A stretch of 64,000 bases of DNA from Strongylocentrotus droebachiensis (Eukaryota > Echinodermata > Echinoidea > Camarodonta > Strongylocentrotidae). Under the pieces are notes generated by a model. That model saw nothing but the letters and a program-made list of their open reading frames with translations. It was not told the DNA's origin and did no database searches. Shown here in pieces: positions 1-11,600 of this stretch; the stretch's first letter is position 1; every line of letters begins with the position of its first letter. The DNA lies in the NCBI GenBank assembly GCA_035222895.1, contig JAVYIG010000884.1, positions 1 through 64,000 of the forward strand. The letters run 5' to 3'. Made by a program: the position numbers and the translations under genes.

Positions 1-419
1 GCCCCTGATGATATGCATGCAGCAGCAGCAACAACCACAATGACCACAACAAAAATAATAGGAAGAAACAGAATGTTACTTTTATTGTGTCCCACCATTT
101 ACAATGTAATCAACCAAAGTGCTAAAACTAATGGGATTTCCCCGGTCATTAGATTTGTTATGATTTTACAGTACACATTATCCACTCCTCTGGGGAGCAG
201 TCTAGCCAATCGCCTGTTTACAAGGGTCAAGCTCGCTATCCATAAGGACCGCTATTCATAAGGACCATTATTTATAATGACTGCTATCCATAACGCATTA
301 CAAAATGAAAAGCGATCCTTTATAAAAGTGGTCCTTACAGATGGCAAGCAGACCATGTTTACAGGCGCACACCCAACCACACTGGTGTCCACAGAAGTTT
401 CTTTTGTTCTTTATTGTAG
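1..419. other. Intronic or unassigned sequence upstream of the LIPT1-like exon
   Basis: No coding exon is recognised here. The stretch holds a short CAG/CAA-rich run near its start and, at about 225-345, several loosely repeated words of the type 'ctatccataaggacc', which look like an old repeat. It ends in a pyrimidine-rich acceptor (ttgttctttattgtag) serving the exon at 420. It is most simply an intron of the gene entering from the left. Confidence 0.6.
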
Positions 420-1568
420 AGTTGGGACTGGGTCTATGGCAAGACGCCCCGATTCAGCGTGACGGAGACGAGAGGAGCCATCAAAGTCACCGTGCATGTA
501 CACCAGGCCACCATAGAGGGCGTCATTGTGGAGGCACCACCCGGCTGGATGCACGTCGATCAGGTCCAAACCTTCACTGAGCATATGAAAGGTTAGTAAA
601 GTGTACTTAAAGGAGGTGTAGCTTGATGAGACTATGTGTCTTTCCTGTGGTATAACTCGGGGCCAATCTCGTATAATACGACTACGGACGACATGACCGC
701 AGTATATAAGTGCGTGCAACATACACAAAACCAAAGCGTCAGGTGTCCATTCGTTTACGTGCAGTTGTCGAAAAGAAGTCGTAGATGGTGTTAACCAGTA
801 TTTGCCATGCTACATCCCCTTTAAAAGAAAAAGAAGTTGGAGTTCTGGACAAGGTGAAAAATATTTAGTGCTCTTCCTCCTTATTCTTCTTAAGTGTGGA
901 AAAAGATTGCTCTTCAGATGCTCCTATATTTGAAATACGACGGGAAGCAGCTGCAAAGTTTGGACTAAAGTTTCCTGTCTCTTGTGTGTAGTCCCATACA
1001 GCCATCTATGTGTGCAGTTTATATTATTTTCAGTAAATAACATTCCAAAACCTCACAGTACGGTATACACCAATCCTTATGTATTACATAATCAGCCTTT
1101 CACACTTGCTTCTCGGCAGTTTCTTTTATAATGTAATTGCGTGACCAGGGCCCCTTTGCACAAAACTTACCATTGATGGTAACTTTGCCATCAGTGGTAA
1201 CTTCCATGGTAACAGGGCTTAACGGCCAATCAAAATCAAGGTTTCCATGGTAGTTACCATTCATGGTAAAGTTACCATCGATGGTAAATTTTGTGCAACA
1301 GGGTCCTGTACTCCAATCTATCTTTATCAAAAATATGATTCAAGTACGCAACATTTACCTGGTAGGACCAGCTATTTATGTCTCATGATCTTTATCATCT
1401 TCCCCACCACCAGGACAATATTTCTGGTCTGACAACGTCGCTGATGCAATGTCAGTCTACCTCAGTACCACCGAGAGCGACGCAGAGACGTTGCGACAGT
1501 ACCGTCTTCTGTCCAGTATGATACGGATGCAGCAAGCTAACCAAAGCCAACGAGAAGCCAATGAGTAA
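420..1568 (+). CDS. LIPT1: Lipoyltransferase 1-like, last two coding exons (5' part outside window)
   Basis: LIPT1-family enzymes are mitochondrial and transfer lipoyl groups to E2 subunits of 2-oxoacid dehydrogenases. Exon 420-591 begins with SWDWVYGKTPRFSV, matching the W-x-W-x-Y-GKTP-x-F motif that opens the C-terminal domain of LplA/LIPT1 proteins, and continues through the motif EAPPGWM. It ends with one base of a codon at a GTTAGT donor. Exon 1414-1568 follows an acceptor (ccaccaccag), completes the glycine codon, and reads GQYFWSDNVADAMSVYL to a TAA stop at 1566-1568. The two exons give 109 codons including the stop and share a consistent phase. The catalytic N-terminal domain is not in the window. 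The GKTP motif makes the family call fairly secure; the symbol is inferred from recalled family sequence. Confidence 0.78.
1145..1309. mobile_element. Foldback/MITE-like inverted repeat in a LIPT1 intron
   Basis: The two halves are inverted copies of about 65-70 bp, both built on repeated TACCATNNATGGTAA-type words and bounded by cagggcccctttgcacaaaa on the left and its near-complement on the right. There is no coding capacity. It lies between the last two coding exons. The class of transposon is not identifiable by eye. Confidence 0.7.
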
Positions 1569-1752
1569 TCCCTATGAAGTGTGTGAAATCAGCCCGGCAG
1601 AACGACTATGCAAACGTTGAAGGTTGCACAACTGCTGTACTAGTGTGAATGGTGTGTTTAAAGAGACATGCATATGTGTATTAATCAATGTCTCTTCTCT
1701 GGAATATTAGTACTGAGTTTTATGAATGTAATGCTTCCTGGAGAAATTCAAG

Positions 1753-1939
1753 TATTTAAACATATTTGTGGCTTAGTGATTGTGACCAGTGATGTCCTAG
1801 TGGTAGAGGCGCTGCCCGGCAAGCAGTAGATGCAGGTTCAAGTCCTGCTGGTTCCAAGATTTTTTTCGGACTTGTTTTTCAATACAGATCGATCAATCGA
1901 TCTTATTTACTGGGTGTAAGCCACAAATATGTTTAAATA
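1753..1939. mobile_element. TIR element carrying a tRNA-like core
   Basis: A 23-bp sequence beginning tatttaaacatatttgtgg is repeated exactly in inverted orientation at 1917-1939. If the outer TA is the target duplication, this fits a TA-targeting (Tc1/mariner-like) MITE of about 187 bp. Between the arms lies a tRNA-like sequence followed by a run of T and a small inverted word (gatcgatcaatcgatc). A pol III-type core inside a TIR element is unusual; a SINE inserted in a MITE is the simple alternative. Confidence 0.65.
1784..1853 (+). pseudogene. tRNA-like sequence / SINE head
   Basis: A perfect 5-bp T stem with 7-nt loop (gcagg ttcaagt cctgc) sits at 1832-1848 and supplies a B box ggttcaagtcc. 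A 5-bp anticodon stem with 7-nt loop lies at 1811-1827, with GGC at the anticodon position but C instead of U before it. An A-box-like tagtggtagagg is at 1798-1809, and about five acceptor pairs can form. A T run follows shortly after. The D arm is poor, so this is more likely a tRNA-derived element or pseudogene than a working tRNA. Confidence 0.5.
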
Positions 1940-2869
1940 GTACAGAGTTGTTATGCACATGTACAGAAAAGATTATTATGTATTGATATTAGGTGTCTTT
2001 TATACAAGAACATGAGTCTTAACTGACGACGCAATACTGACAGTTTGCATTACGCACAAATATTAAAAAGATTATTGTATTTATACTGGGCTGAAAACTA
2101 TTGAAACTATATACTATATTACTGTAAATTTGGGGAACAGCCAAGGTATTTGATTATTTGAATAGCTTGTGGGCCAAAATGAAGAGTGCAAACATTGGCT
2201 GCTCAGTGCTTTGAGAATGTGCTTGTTTTAACTACCATTTTTTGTGTTGGTACTGTATATCTTTGACTCGAATCGGGCAATATTTTTATGAAGAGTTCCT
2301 AACTAAAAGGCAACATACAGCTTAACTACATGTATAGTGCTTCCACATATTACAGGGTATGTATTATTTGTGTATTGGAATACTTGCAATGTATATATTT
2401 AGGTTGAGACTCCATTCAAATTTACGTTGCATTCGGAATGAGGCCGAATTGAATTCTATTAAATTCAATCAAATTCAATTCATTTGCAATAGTATTCTCT
2501 GTTAAGAAGCCGAAGGATGTTAGCTCTGTATTAATCTTCACAAGTCAACGCTGTTGTGGCTCTCGGCAGAATATATTGTATAGACTGTACCTGTACCTTG
2601 ATCCAGATCGCAGTATGAGCAGTTATTTATTCATGAATTAGATAAGAAATATTTTGTGTGAATTGTTATTGGTATCACTATAATGATGGTGCCTCTTGGT
2701 TTCTGATGCTATATCTTGGATATTTTAAAGTACATGTAGATGTAAAATGCCAGAAACTGTCTTTTCAACTCTTACCTGCCTACTATAGACTACTATGGCG
2801 ATACAATTAGAGATCGAATATCCTGTTTGTAGGTGTATATCATCATCATGACAGTCTTCATCCTTTTTG

Positions 2870-3080
2870 TTTTTTCCTTATCACCATCACCATCATCATC
2901 TTCATAATCATCCCCATCATCATCATTACCATTACCACCATCATCATCTTCATAATTATTATTATCATTATCATCATCATCATCATCAGTATCATCATCA
3001 TCATCATCATTATCATCATCATCATCATCACCATAATCAGCTTCATTACCATCATCACCATCATGATCATCTTAATCAAT
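2870..3080. repeat. (CAT/ATC)n trinucleotide microsatellite
   Basis: About 200 bp of imperfect catcat/ttatca repeats. Long open frames on both strands (His-rich on +, Met/Ile-rich on -) come only from the repeat and are not genes. Confidence 0.95.
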
Positions 3081-3466
3081 AGTTAATGTCCTCATCATTA
3101 TCAGCATCTGCTTTGAAATTGGAGTCTACACATCTTCCAAAATGTCATATTTTTGTGTAAAAAAATGTTTTTGAATCTTGGGTACGTTTTATTCCTTATT
3201 TTGTGTATATCTTTCTTATTGTTTTACCTTTTAATTACCAATTATTTTTACCAATTATCATCATTCTGATGGAAATGTTTTTATTTTTTGTGAATAACTT
3301 TTATGCAAGTAAATTTCTGTATTTCTACTGAATAATCTATCTCACTTGAGGTAGGCAGTGTGCCATCTAAGCATAAAATTTCAAAACTTGATCATAATTT
3401 ATGTTAGTAGAGTATTATTATTAATCTTTCTTCAATTTGATATACATGTATGACAATTTTGTACAA

Positions 3467-3624
3467 TTAAAGTTGCTCAAGCGTGGGCATATAGAGGGCA
3501 GCACATGAAGGTACGCCAGGCACAGGAGCGTAATACCCATTGGCTCAGTGTTACAGTGATCAGGAGTGATCGCCAAGTTGCCTACTTCACGAACGACTAT
3601 ATACCCATGCTTGAGCAACTTTAA
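3467..3624. mobile_element. MITE with TTAA ends
   Basis: The element is bounded by ttaaagttgctcaagc on the left and its near-exact complement gcttgagcaactttaa on the right; the similarity continues inward for about 25 bp (tgggcatata / tatataccca). TTAA at both ends suggests a TTAA target duplication. The interior has no coding capacity. The family is not assigned. Confidence 0.8.
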
Positions 3625-6358
3625 GATCGCTCACTTTCTTTGCAGAGTGTATTTTCTTATTATGATGTAATCATAAACTGGGATTGTATTGCTGTGTAAT
3701 ATTTGGAAATAAGAGGTTTTTTGGTGATGAAAACTGACAATTATAGTCATTTTATTTTTTACAATCTAAATGTATTCATCTATAATGGAATTATTGACAA
3801 CAAAGTTTTAAAATGTGTGCTATAAAAGAATGTTATTTCTCTAAGGAATTGCAATTTTAACATTAATTGTGATGTATGTATGTATAAACAACTAAATTAT
3901 TCCTCCCCTTACCAAGTTTTGTAATAAGTGTGTGAAAAATTGATTTTTCAGATTTACGTTTCTTGAGACTGTTACATATTCAAGCTTACATTCAAAAGTA
4001 TTCAACAAAGGCCTTAATTCAAACAATCCACCTTTCATTCTTGAGTTACGAAAATTTAAACAAAATGTCAAATTTACAAGGGGTATGAATTATTCAGTTG
4101 TTATTCTACCACTGTAACACACAATTTTCGATATAGCTAACACTCTTACTATTTATTGTATCTATTTAGCAGGAAATCTTTGCCTAAAAATTTCAAAAAT
4201 ATTGTATTCCCATTCATTCACAAGCTAGGCGATTTGTATGGTGTCTCTGAAGTACTATGTGAGAGGATCAAAATTGGGAATACTGTCCCCTACGAAATGT
4301 TATTCCACTTAGTTTTGTGCAAGAATTTTTATCAGGTCAGTATGTACCGTTAAGGTTTTATACAATCTATTATTTTATAAGTTGAAGATGAATTTACTGT
4401 GTCTTTTTATATTTTACCGATACAGTGTATGTGCTTTTTGATGGAAAGATAGAGAAACTACGCAATCTTTATCTTTTCATACATATAATCATGTTTTATC
4501 TATTGTATTCTTGATGTTCTGCAATTATCTCTTATCAAATGCTTGTTCAGATATGAAACGATGAACCTCCACAAACAAACAAAAGTGGCATTTTTAAAAA
4601 TGTTCAATGAATTGCAACTGCGACAAAGTTTGTATGCGCATTCACTTAGCTCTGTGTTAAAAGATATGAAATGTGAAGCGTAATAATGCCATCATCGTTT
4701 TTTTTTGGCACGGTTTTGCCTCGTCATATCTCAACGAACCTTAACTCTTACAGTGCCTAGGTGTTTTGCTTGTTTCTAGATTTTATCAAAACACAAATCA
4801 TGCTTACTTTTCAAATGCCTGTATTTCTTGAATTATGTTTTATATCACACAATATCATGTAAAAAGTTATAGAAAATTTTGTTCTCTTTCTAATGATGCC
4901 AAATATGTCTAATATATTTAATTTCATAAATGAAATTTTTTAGAATGTAAATGATTTTTTTTTTAGTCCTTTACTTTTCTGTTCCTCGAACTGTTACTAT
5001 TGTTAATGCTATTTCAAATTATCCTGTAGAATAAGTGAAATATTCTCAAAAAATGTCTAAAGTGACATCTACCAATAATTTCAACTTGTAGAATGGTTGC
5101 TTTATACTCTAAACAGGGATATAATATCACTATCGTATACATTCATGTATTCTTTGGTGGAATAGTATGTGATTGAATCAAACCGGTGTATCGAGGTCAC
5201 CCAGGGGAACCATTAAAAGTGGCCACTGTAGCTAGACAGACGGCCTCACTTAAGTTAAACACAGATTTAATGCCTTTCTGACTCTGAACAGACGATATCT
5301 GTGTCATAAAAACAGCGCAAATTAAATTACGATGTAAATACAATATTACAATGGGTTTATAAACTACGGTGTTATATACAATAGTACTGTGGGCAGTTAA
5401 AATTAATACATTAGTTATTTCAAAAAATTGTCAGTAAGAAGTTTGGTGTGTAGGACCATGCATACATATATCTTCTGATGCTTATCAGTGTATGATTTGT
5501 ACTACAGTGGAAACTTGTTATAACAAGGTCCTTGGGACCAAGGGTAAAAAACAAAAAAATAATAAAAAGCTGGGACCAGCAAAATCACGTAGCTGTAACA
5601 GATACCTTGATATATCGGAGCTCTTATACAGAGGTTCCATTGTATCTAAACATCTGATTTTCTGTATGTAATCTAACTGCAAATGTATAGCTTTCAATTT
5701 GGTGTGCCTCTTTACCTCAATTTCAAAAATATTTATACATTTTAATGTAATGTTTCTTCCAGTGAGAAATAAAAATGGGGAAAGTAATGTATTTTTTTTT
5801 AAGTGTCTACGTGTGCCTTTTTTGTTACCCATGTGTTGTGTGTTTCATTCTTTCTTTCTCTCTCCCTCTTTCTTTCTCTCTCTCGCTCTCTGCCAATAGT
5901 CAATCCGACTCTGTGACTTCTATCTTCTACCTTTCTGCTCAAATTTTCAAATTCCTGTCAACTTTATCAAGTTTTACGAGAGACGACAAAATGGCCCAAG
6001 TTCTTTTCTGTAAATGCATTTGAATCGATCCCAGAGTTCCTTGCATATTATGTAAACGAAACATGGGAACAAATAGAGATTGTTTGTGAAGAATGTCTAC
6101 TTAATACCTTTGTTAAAATAGATTTCTTTTCTTATCACTTAATTAAAACATGATATACATCATAAACCATAACTATAATAATAATATATGAGATTTGTAA
6201 GGTGCCCTTGTAAAACAGAAACAACAAAAAAGAGACGACATTAAAGCATCTGCATAATATAAACAAAGGAACAGAAGTAAGATAGAACATACAAAAATGA
6301 CAGAACAATTAATTATATGCCAAATTAAACAGATACATTTTAAGATTATTTTATAAAC

Positions 6359-6501
6359 CAGGGATGCCAGTTAGAATTGATCAGAGGGCCTGAAAATCAC
6401 CTAGAATGAGCTATTTTGTACGTACAAAAGCCTAAACTATGGTCTGAAAATAACTTGCCAGGGCCTGAATTTAGGCTATTGCCTGAAAACTGGCATCCCT
6501 G
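6359..6501. mobile_element. MITE, CAGGGATGCCAG termini
   Basis: A 143-bp element begins cagggatgccagtt and ends with the complement aactggcatccctg. It is flanked by ataaac on both sides (6353-6358 and 6502-6507), a likely 6-bp target duplication. The CAGGG start is reminiscent of hAT-type ends, but the duplication is shorter than the usual 8 bp, so the superfamily is open. Confidence 0.8.
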
Positions 6502-6788
6502 ATAAACACTTCCAAATGCTCTGCTATTACAAATATCTCAAGGGAGAGCATTCCATATTAAAGGCCCTGCATGAGCAAAGGTTTCATCCCCCCTCTTAGT
6601 ACTGGGCTTTTAAATAGAAAGAACAAGAAATCCTGAGTTTTTAGAGGGTAAAGATCTGGACGGAAATGTAATGATTCAAAGTGATATTGTACTGTGGAGC
6701 AGAGCAGTGGAACTATAATAATAATAATAACTCCATGATAAACCCATCAGTGAGTTGTTGTAAACCATATTCTAAAATAAAATTGTTC

Positions 6789-6844
6789 AGAGCCAGAAGG
6801 GTTTTAACTTGCATGGTGTTCAAAATAATTACCCTTCTGGCTCC
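6789..6844. repeat. Short inverted repeat (agagccagaagggt)
   Basis: The arms gagccagaagggt and acccttctggctc enclose about 30 bp. The same word pair recurs, spaced further apart, inside the segmental repeats near 37075-37135, 38643-38705 and 39785-39845, so this may be a minimal copy of that family. Confidence 0.5.
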
Positions 6845-6929
6845 AAACGAAAGAAATATCCTAGGAAACATTCCATACTCCTAGCTTGCAGGAGGAATAT
6901 TGACAAAGGGCGCACAGTGGTAAAGATGG

Positions 6930-7143
6930 AGTCGGGCTAACTCGGACCTGGGGACAACTCGGGCCCGTTGCTAATACAGGGCCGAGTTGTCCCGGCATGA
7001 TAGAATTTTGTAATGATTTTTTTAAGGGTTAGGGTGGGGTTTAACATTCTGGCTAGGGTTAAAGTTGGGGTATGCTGGGACAACTCGGGCCCCGTATTTG
7101 CAGTAGGGCCAAGTTGTCCCCGAGTACGAGGTAGCCCGGATCT
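6930..7143. mobile_element. GC-richer MITE with 10-bp target duplication
   Basis: Arms of about 35 bp (agtcgggctaactcgg... and its imperfect complement) contain the word ggggacaactcggg. The element is flanked on both sides by gtaaagatgg (6920-6929 and 7144-7153), which looks like a target-site duplication. Inner ggttagggt words are part of the element, not telomeric repeat. Confidence 0.75.
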
Positions 7144-7649
7144 GTAAAGATGGCCATAAAGTGGGAAACGTAGAGATAATGATCTGATAATGAGGTGTAG
7201 TTATATATATGGAATCTTCTCTGGATATGACGATGTTTGTTTGATTACATTTTTTCCCCATCTATCTTCTCTCTATATATATCACCCTCCCTGCCTCCCT
7301 CCCCCTTTCTCTCTCTCTGTCTGTCTCTGTCTTGTGCATATACCTGTACATTTTCAATTACTAGTACTGATAAAATAAGAACTTGTTAAAATGTACTTTA
7401 TATTTAACAAAATAGTTCATTTTGCTAGGATGGCTTTAACCAAGACACAATGTTGCTAGAAGCATTCATAGAATTTTTTCCTGCAAGCTACATAGTATTT
7501 TCACCTGGGTTGAGAGCGACAGCATCTGATAAAATGACTTGTTTCCAACCTATATGCAAAGCTTCTTTTTTGTAACCCCCCTTCTGGTATTGATTTACAC
7601 ATTAAAAACAATACTCTGGTTTCCTACATCATGCGTTGATAGGCCATTA

Positions 7650-8641
7650 AAGATCATTCATCAACTAGCAGGATCAATTCCCTGTCTGCTTGATCAGTAG
7701 TTATGCCCTTCTTGCCCCTCCACTTGGACGTTGTCTTCTTCAAGCATAGGATGAAAAGTCCATTGACTTCCCTCATCATAAATGATCACCTATATCGTCT
7801 TTACTCTCATCAACAGGATCGGTAGTTACTTCCCCCTTGCTCTGCCATTTTAGCATTGTTTTGCTCAAGCATATGATCAAAAGTCCATTGCCTACCCACA
7901 TCAAACCTTGTCACCTATTACCTCTTTGACTTATCAGAGTAATGGACAGTAGTTATAACCTCTTGGAAAGTGTCTTGTCAAGATGTTTGATGAAAAGTTC
8001 AGTCTTCCATCCCACTTTTGATTGTCACCTATTACATCTTTGCTCTCATCATTGACTTGATCGGTAGTTACGTCTTTCTTGCCTTTCCACTTGGAAAGTG
8101 TATTGTCAAGATGTTTAATGAAAAGTTCAGTCTTCCATCACACTTTTTCACCTACATGTACAACATCTTTGCTCTCATCAGCGACTTGATCGGTAGTTAT
8201 GTTCTTCTTGCCTTTCCATTTGGAAAGTGTCTTAATTGTCAATATGTTTGATGAAAAGTTCAGTCTTCCATCACACTTTTTCACCTACATGTACAACATC
8301 TTTGCTCTCATCAGCGACTTGATCAGTAGTTATGTTCTTCTTGTTTTTCCACTTGGAAAGTGTATTAATTGTCAAGATGTTTGATGAAAAGTTTAGTCTT
8401 CCATCACACTTTTTCATTTACAACATCTTTGCTCTCATCAGCGACTTGATTGGTAGTTACGTCTTTCTTGCCTTTCCACTTGGAAAGTGTACTGTCAAGA
8501 TGTTTGATGAAAAGTTCAGTCTTCCATCACACTTTGTCCCCTACATCTTTGCTCTCATTAGCGAATTGATTGGTAGTTATGTCCTTCTTGCCTTTCCACT
8601 TGGAAAGTGTACTGTCAAGATGTTTGATGAAAAGTCTTCTA
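7650..8641 (-). repeat. Tandem array of decayed copies of the SEPSECS C-terminal coding segment
   Basis: About eight units of roughly 120-135 bp follow the SEPSECS stop codon in the direction of transcription. Read on the minus strand, each repeats the end of the gene: [27 protein letters not shown] followed by a TGA. Copies closest to the gene (8110-8640) are the most similar; those at 7650-7950 are strongly diverged. The array would lie in the 3' UTR or just beyond it. It looks like unequal-crossover amplification of the last coding segment. Confidence 0.85.
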
Positions 8642-11600
8642 TCACACTTTGTCACCTACAACATCTTTGCTCTCATCAGCGACTTGATCGGTAGTTACAT
8701 CCTTCTTGCCTTTCCACTTGGAGAGTGTCTTGTCCAGCCGTTTGATGAACAGTTCAACGTCCTCTCTCGTCATGCCGACAGCTGCAGCAGCGGTCAGGTA
8801 AGCAGAGGGGTAGTTGTTGGAATGAGAGCCAAAACCTTGGAAGAGATGACCGTTGATTTCCTTAGAGACGCCTTGTGGAACAACTCTGGAGAAAATGATA
8901 AACAAACAAACATTAAAGTTAGTCCCCCCAAAAAGTATCCTGTACTCAGGGGTGATAGTATAAATTTATAACAAAAATTTGGTTTTTTGTTTTCCCCCTC
9001 AACCACGCCCCCCTTGAGTAAAAAAAAGAGAAGAGGATTCACGGGGGAAAAATGGCATCTAACAACATTCCCCCCTTTCGAGTAAGAAAATTGGGAAAAA
9101 AATAGGGCAAAATAGGGAAGATTAGAGAAAATAACGGGGAAATTGGTAAAATCAGGATAAAAGAGGGAAGATTTTTTTTTTTTTTTTTTTTTTTAAATCG
9201 GGAAGAAAAGAAAAGAATCTGAATTTTTTTTTTTTAAATCGGGAAACCGATTTAAATCGGGTTTTTATCAGGCCTGTGTACTGCTCCTACAACCTCCAGA
9301 TATCCATTCCACAACTAACGTTGCCACTGGTTTGTAAGCATATAGTTTCTTTAAAATTCTACAAGGATCAAGCTTTATTTTTGCAGAATAAAAAAGAATC
9401 ATCTGATACCAGTAAATAAATATATTCAGAGTAACGGTAGATAAATTTCTTTTACTAAGAAACATACAGGACAGCACATTGTGGGTTAATCAAGATTGAC
9501 ACGGTCTGCCTTTGGACATACTCTACTGGAAAATTAACTGCCAGCAGACAAATACAGATGTTATCAAACGAATTGGCCAAAAGACGATAAATGGAATGCT
9601 TTCTACTGACCTAGCACCAGAAACACATCTAGTAAAGAGCATGGAACCAAGCTCCGTCAAAGCCTTCCCATCACCATCTGGTTTGTTTACAGTCATCGCC
9701 ATGGATATCGGGTTGTGCGGTGTGTGCAGCAATCGTTCACCGTGCTTCTCTGCAACCTTTGCCAGCTCTTCACCAAGAAATTTGAACAGTTCCTTCCTTT
9801 CCTGGTAGATAAAGATGAGAAAATGTCAATGCATTTAAAAAGTGTGAAGGTGTGTTGTAGGGTTGTTGTAGTCTAGTCTAGTGGATATGTCTAGTGGATA
9901 TGTCATTTTAGTGCCTTAGCAGGACTCCAACTGCTAACCATGCGATACATAGTCCGGGGACGTATCCACTAGACCATGACACTTAACATTCTGTTTTATA
10001 GAAACGCAGTTTCAATAGTTCTATGTTTCTTGCATTCACTAATTTTGATGGAGATTAACACAACATACCACGGAAGCTAGTATAAGCTAATTTTCAAGTT
10101 TTATGACGGATGTAAATAGTCCATTCTGATGACAAAGATTAGAAACACTACATTAAAGCCCCACTGCACTACTTATAGCTACTTGCGCCCTCTATATAGC
10201 AAACAATGCCTAATCAGTGACCGTTGGTCCCCCATGATCCCCTTTTTCTTATGTTAATTGAGAGCAGATTTGATGAGATAACCACCTGCCAGTGACCTTG
10301 CAGGGAGGTCTAATCCCTGTGGCCTAACTAGTACAGATGGGTTTTAAAAATACTTGTCCCCACCTTCAATAGATTCTTGTAACCCTTAGATCCAAGCGAG
10401 AGCAGAGTGATGAAGAGATCTATAGAGGGTGACGCAGAAGCTCGCCCGGGATACGTCTGCCCAATTCTATCCATAAACTCTCGATCGAATCCTGCGATGA
10501 TCGAACCACCGACCGGCACCAGGAAGTTCTTGTCCGTACTCTGCACGAATGCATCCACTCTCCCAATCCTTGATGCTTCTTGTATGAGGTGCATGCACTT
10601 GGAGGACTGCACGCCGTAGGCATTGTTGATAACATGCGGGATGCCCTTCTCCTGGCAGATCTTGGCAAGTTCCTCTAGTCTTTCTGGAACCCGTGGCGCG
10701 AAGCAACTCGTCGTTGAAAACACGGCGAGGATATCATCGGCTCCAAGCTCGTCGATCTTTGCCGACACAGCCTTGATGTCCGTCCTGAGCTCGTCGCCCT
10801 CTAGCTTGTTCTCGATGACGACGGATTCGAAACCCGCCGTGGCGATGGCTTTGAAGCAGGACTTTTGGTCGATGCGGGGCCAGATGATGAAGCGGGCTTT
10901 CGGTCTCTGCTGCCTCAGTGTGAGGAAACAGAGGACAAGGCTCATCCCCGTTGCCATGGGAACGACGAAACAAGATGCTGCACTCCGAACTCCTAAATAA
11001 CATTGAGATGTGAATGAATGTTGAGCAGAAGCTATGAGACATTTTGCTGTCCACATAAACATGTTGCAGATTTAAGGTTTTATTTAGGTTTGATAGAATT
11101 ATATTAAGTGTAAGTAAAAGGACGAAATGAATGGAGTGATTAGTGTAAGAAAATGACCTTGAAGCAATTGCTTTAGAATTATGTATCTTTTGATTGAAAT
11201 TAAGGTTAAGAAATAAGATTGATTAATTTAAGATATTGACAGCACATCAATTGAAATCCTGACTGCTCAGAGCCAGAGAGGGTTAAAGAAGGATTATGTT
11301 ATTTTGACTCTCAAAGCAGATGATATCTGGACAATCTCGGTCCTCTTTCATCAAACTTGTTATCTATAACAACTGCTAAATTTTTATGACAATTTTGTTC
11401 TCAGCCAATCAGAGGCCAGGATTTCAGTAGCTTATAACAGTAGCTTGTAACTTGTTATTGATATCAAGTGACAAATTTGCTCTCAGCCAATCAGATGCCA
11501 TGATTTCAGTAGCTTATAACAGTAGCTTGTAACTTGTTATTGATATCAAGTGACAAATTAGCTCTCAGCCAATCAGATGCTAGGACTCAGTAGCTTATAA

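Larger units (their letters stand above)
1569..7649. other. LIPT1 3' flank and convergent intergenic region
   Basis: This AT-rich stretch separates the LIPT1-like stop codon from the 3' flank of SEPSECS. It holds the LIPT1 3' UTR (end not determined) and the elements listed separately at 1753-1939, 2870-3080, 3467-3624, 6359-6501, 6789-6844 and 6930-7143. A fragment at about 5505-5650 starts with tacagtggaaacttgttata, like a Tc1/mariner-type terminus, but no partner end was found. Pyrimidine-rich low-complexity runs lie near 5845-5895 and 7265-7330. No gene was recognised. Confidence 0.7.

Noticed and set aside
2858-3082. His-rich and Met/Ile-rich open frames on opposite strands
   Set aside because: They are readings of the CAT/ATC microsatellite and have no gene context.
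7025-7080. Telomere-like ggttagggtgggg words
   Set aside because: They are few, irregular and lie inside a bounded MITE with target duplication.
8018-8971. Overlapping plus-strand open frames repeating [21 protein letters not shown]
   Set aside because: They are antisense readings of the tandem array derived from SEPSECS, whose minus-strand reading matches the known protein.
10407-11000. Plus-strand open frames opposite SEPSECS
   Set aside because: The minus-strand frame matches SEPSECS throughout, with splice sites; the plus-strand frames are shadows.
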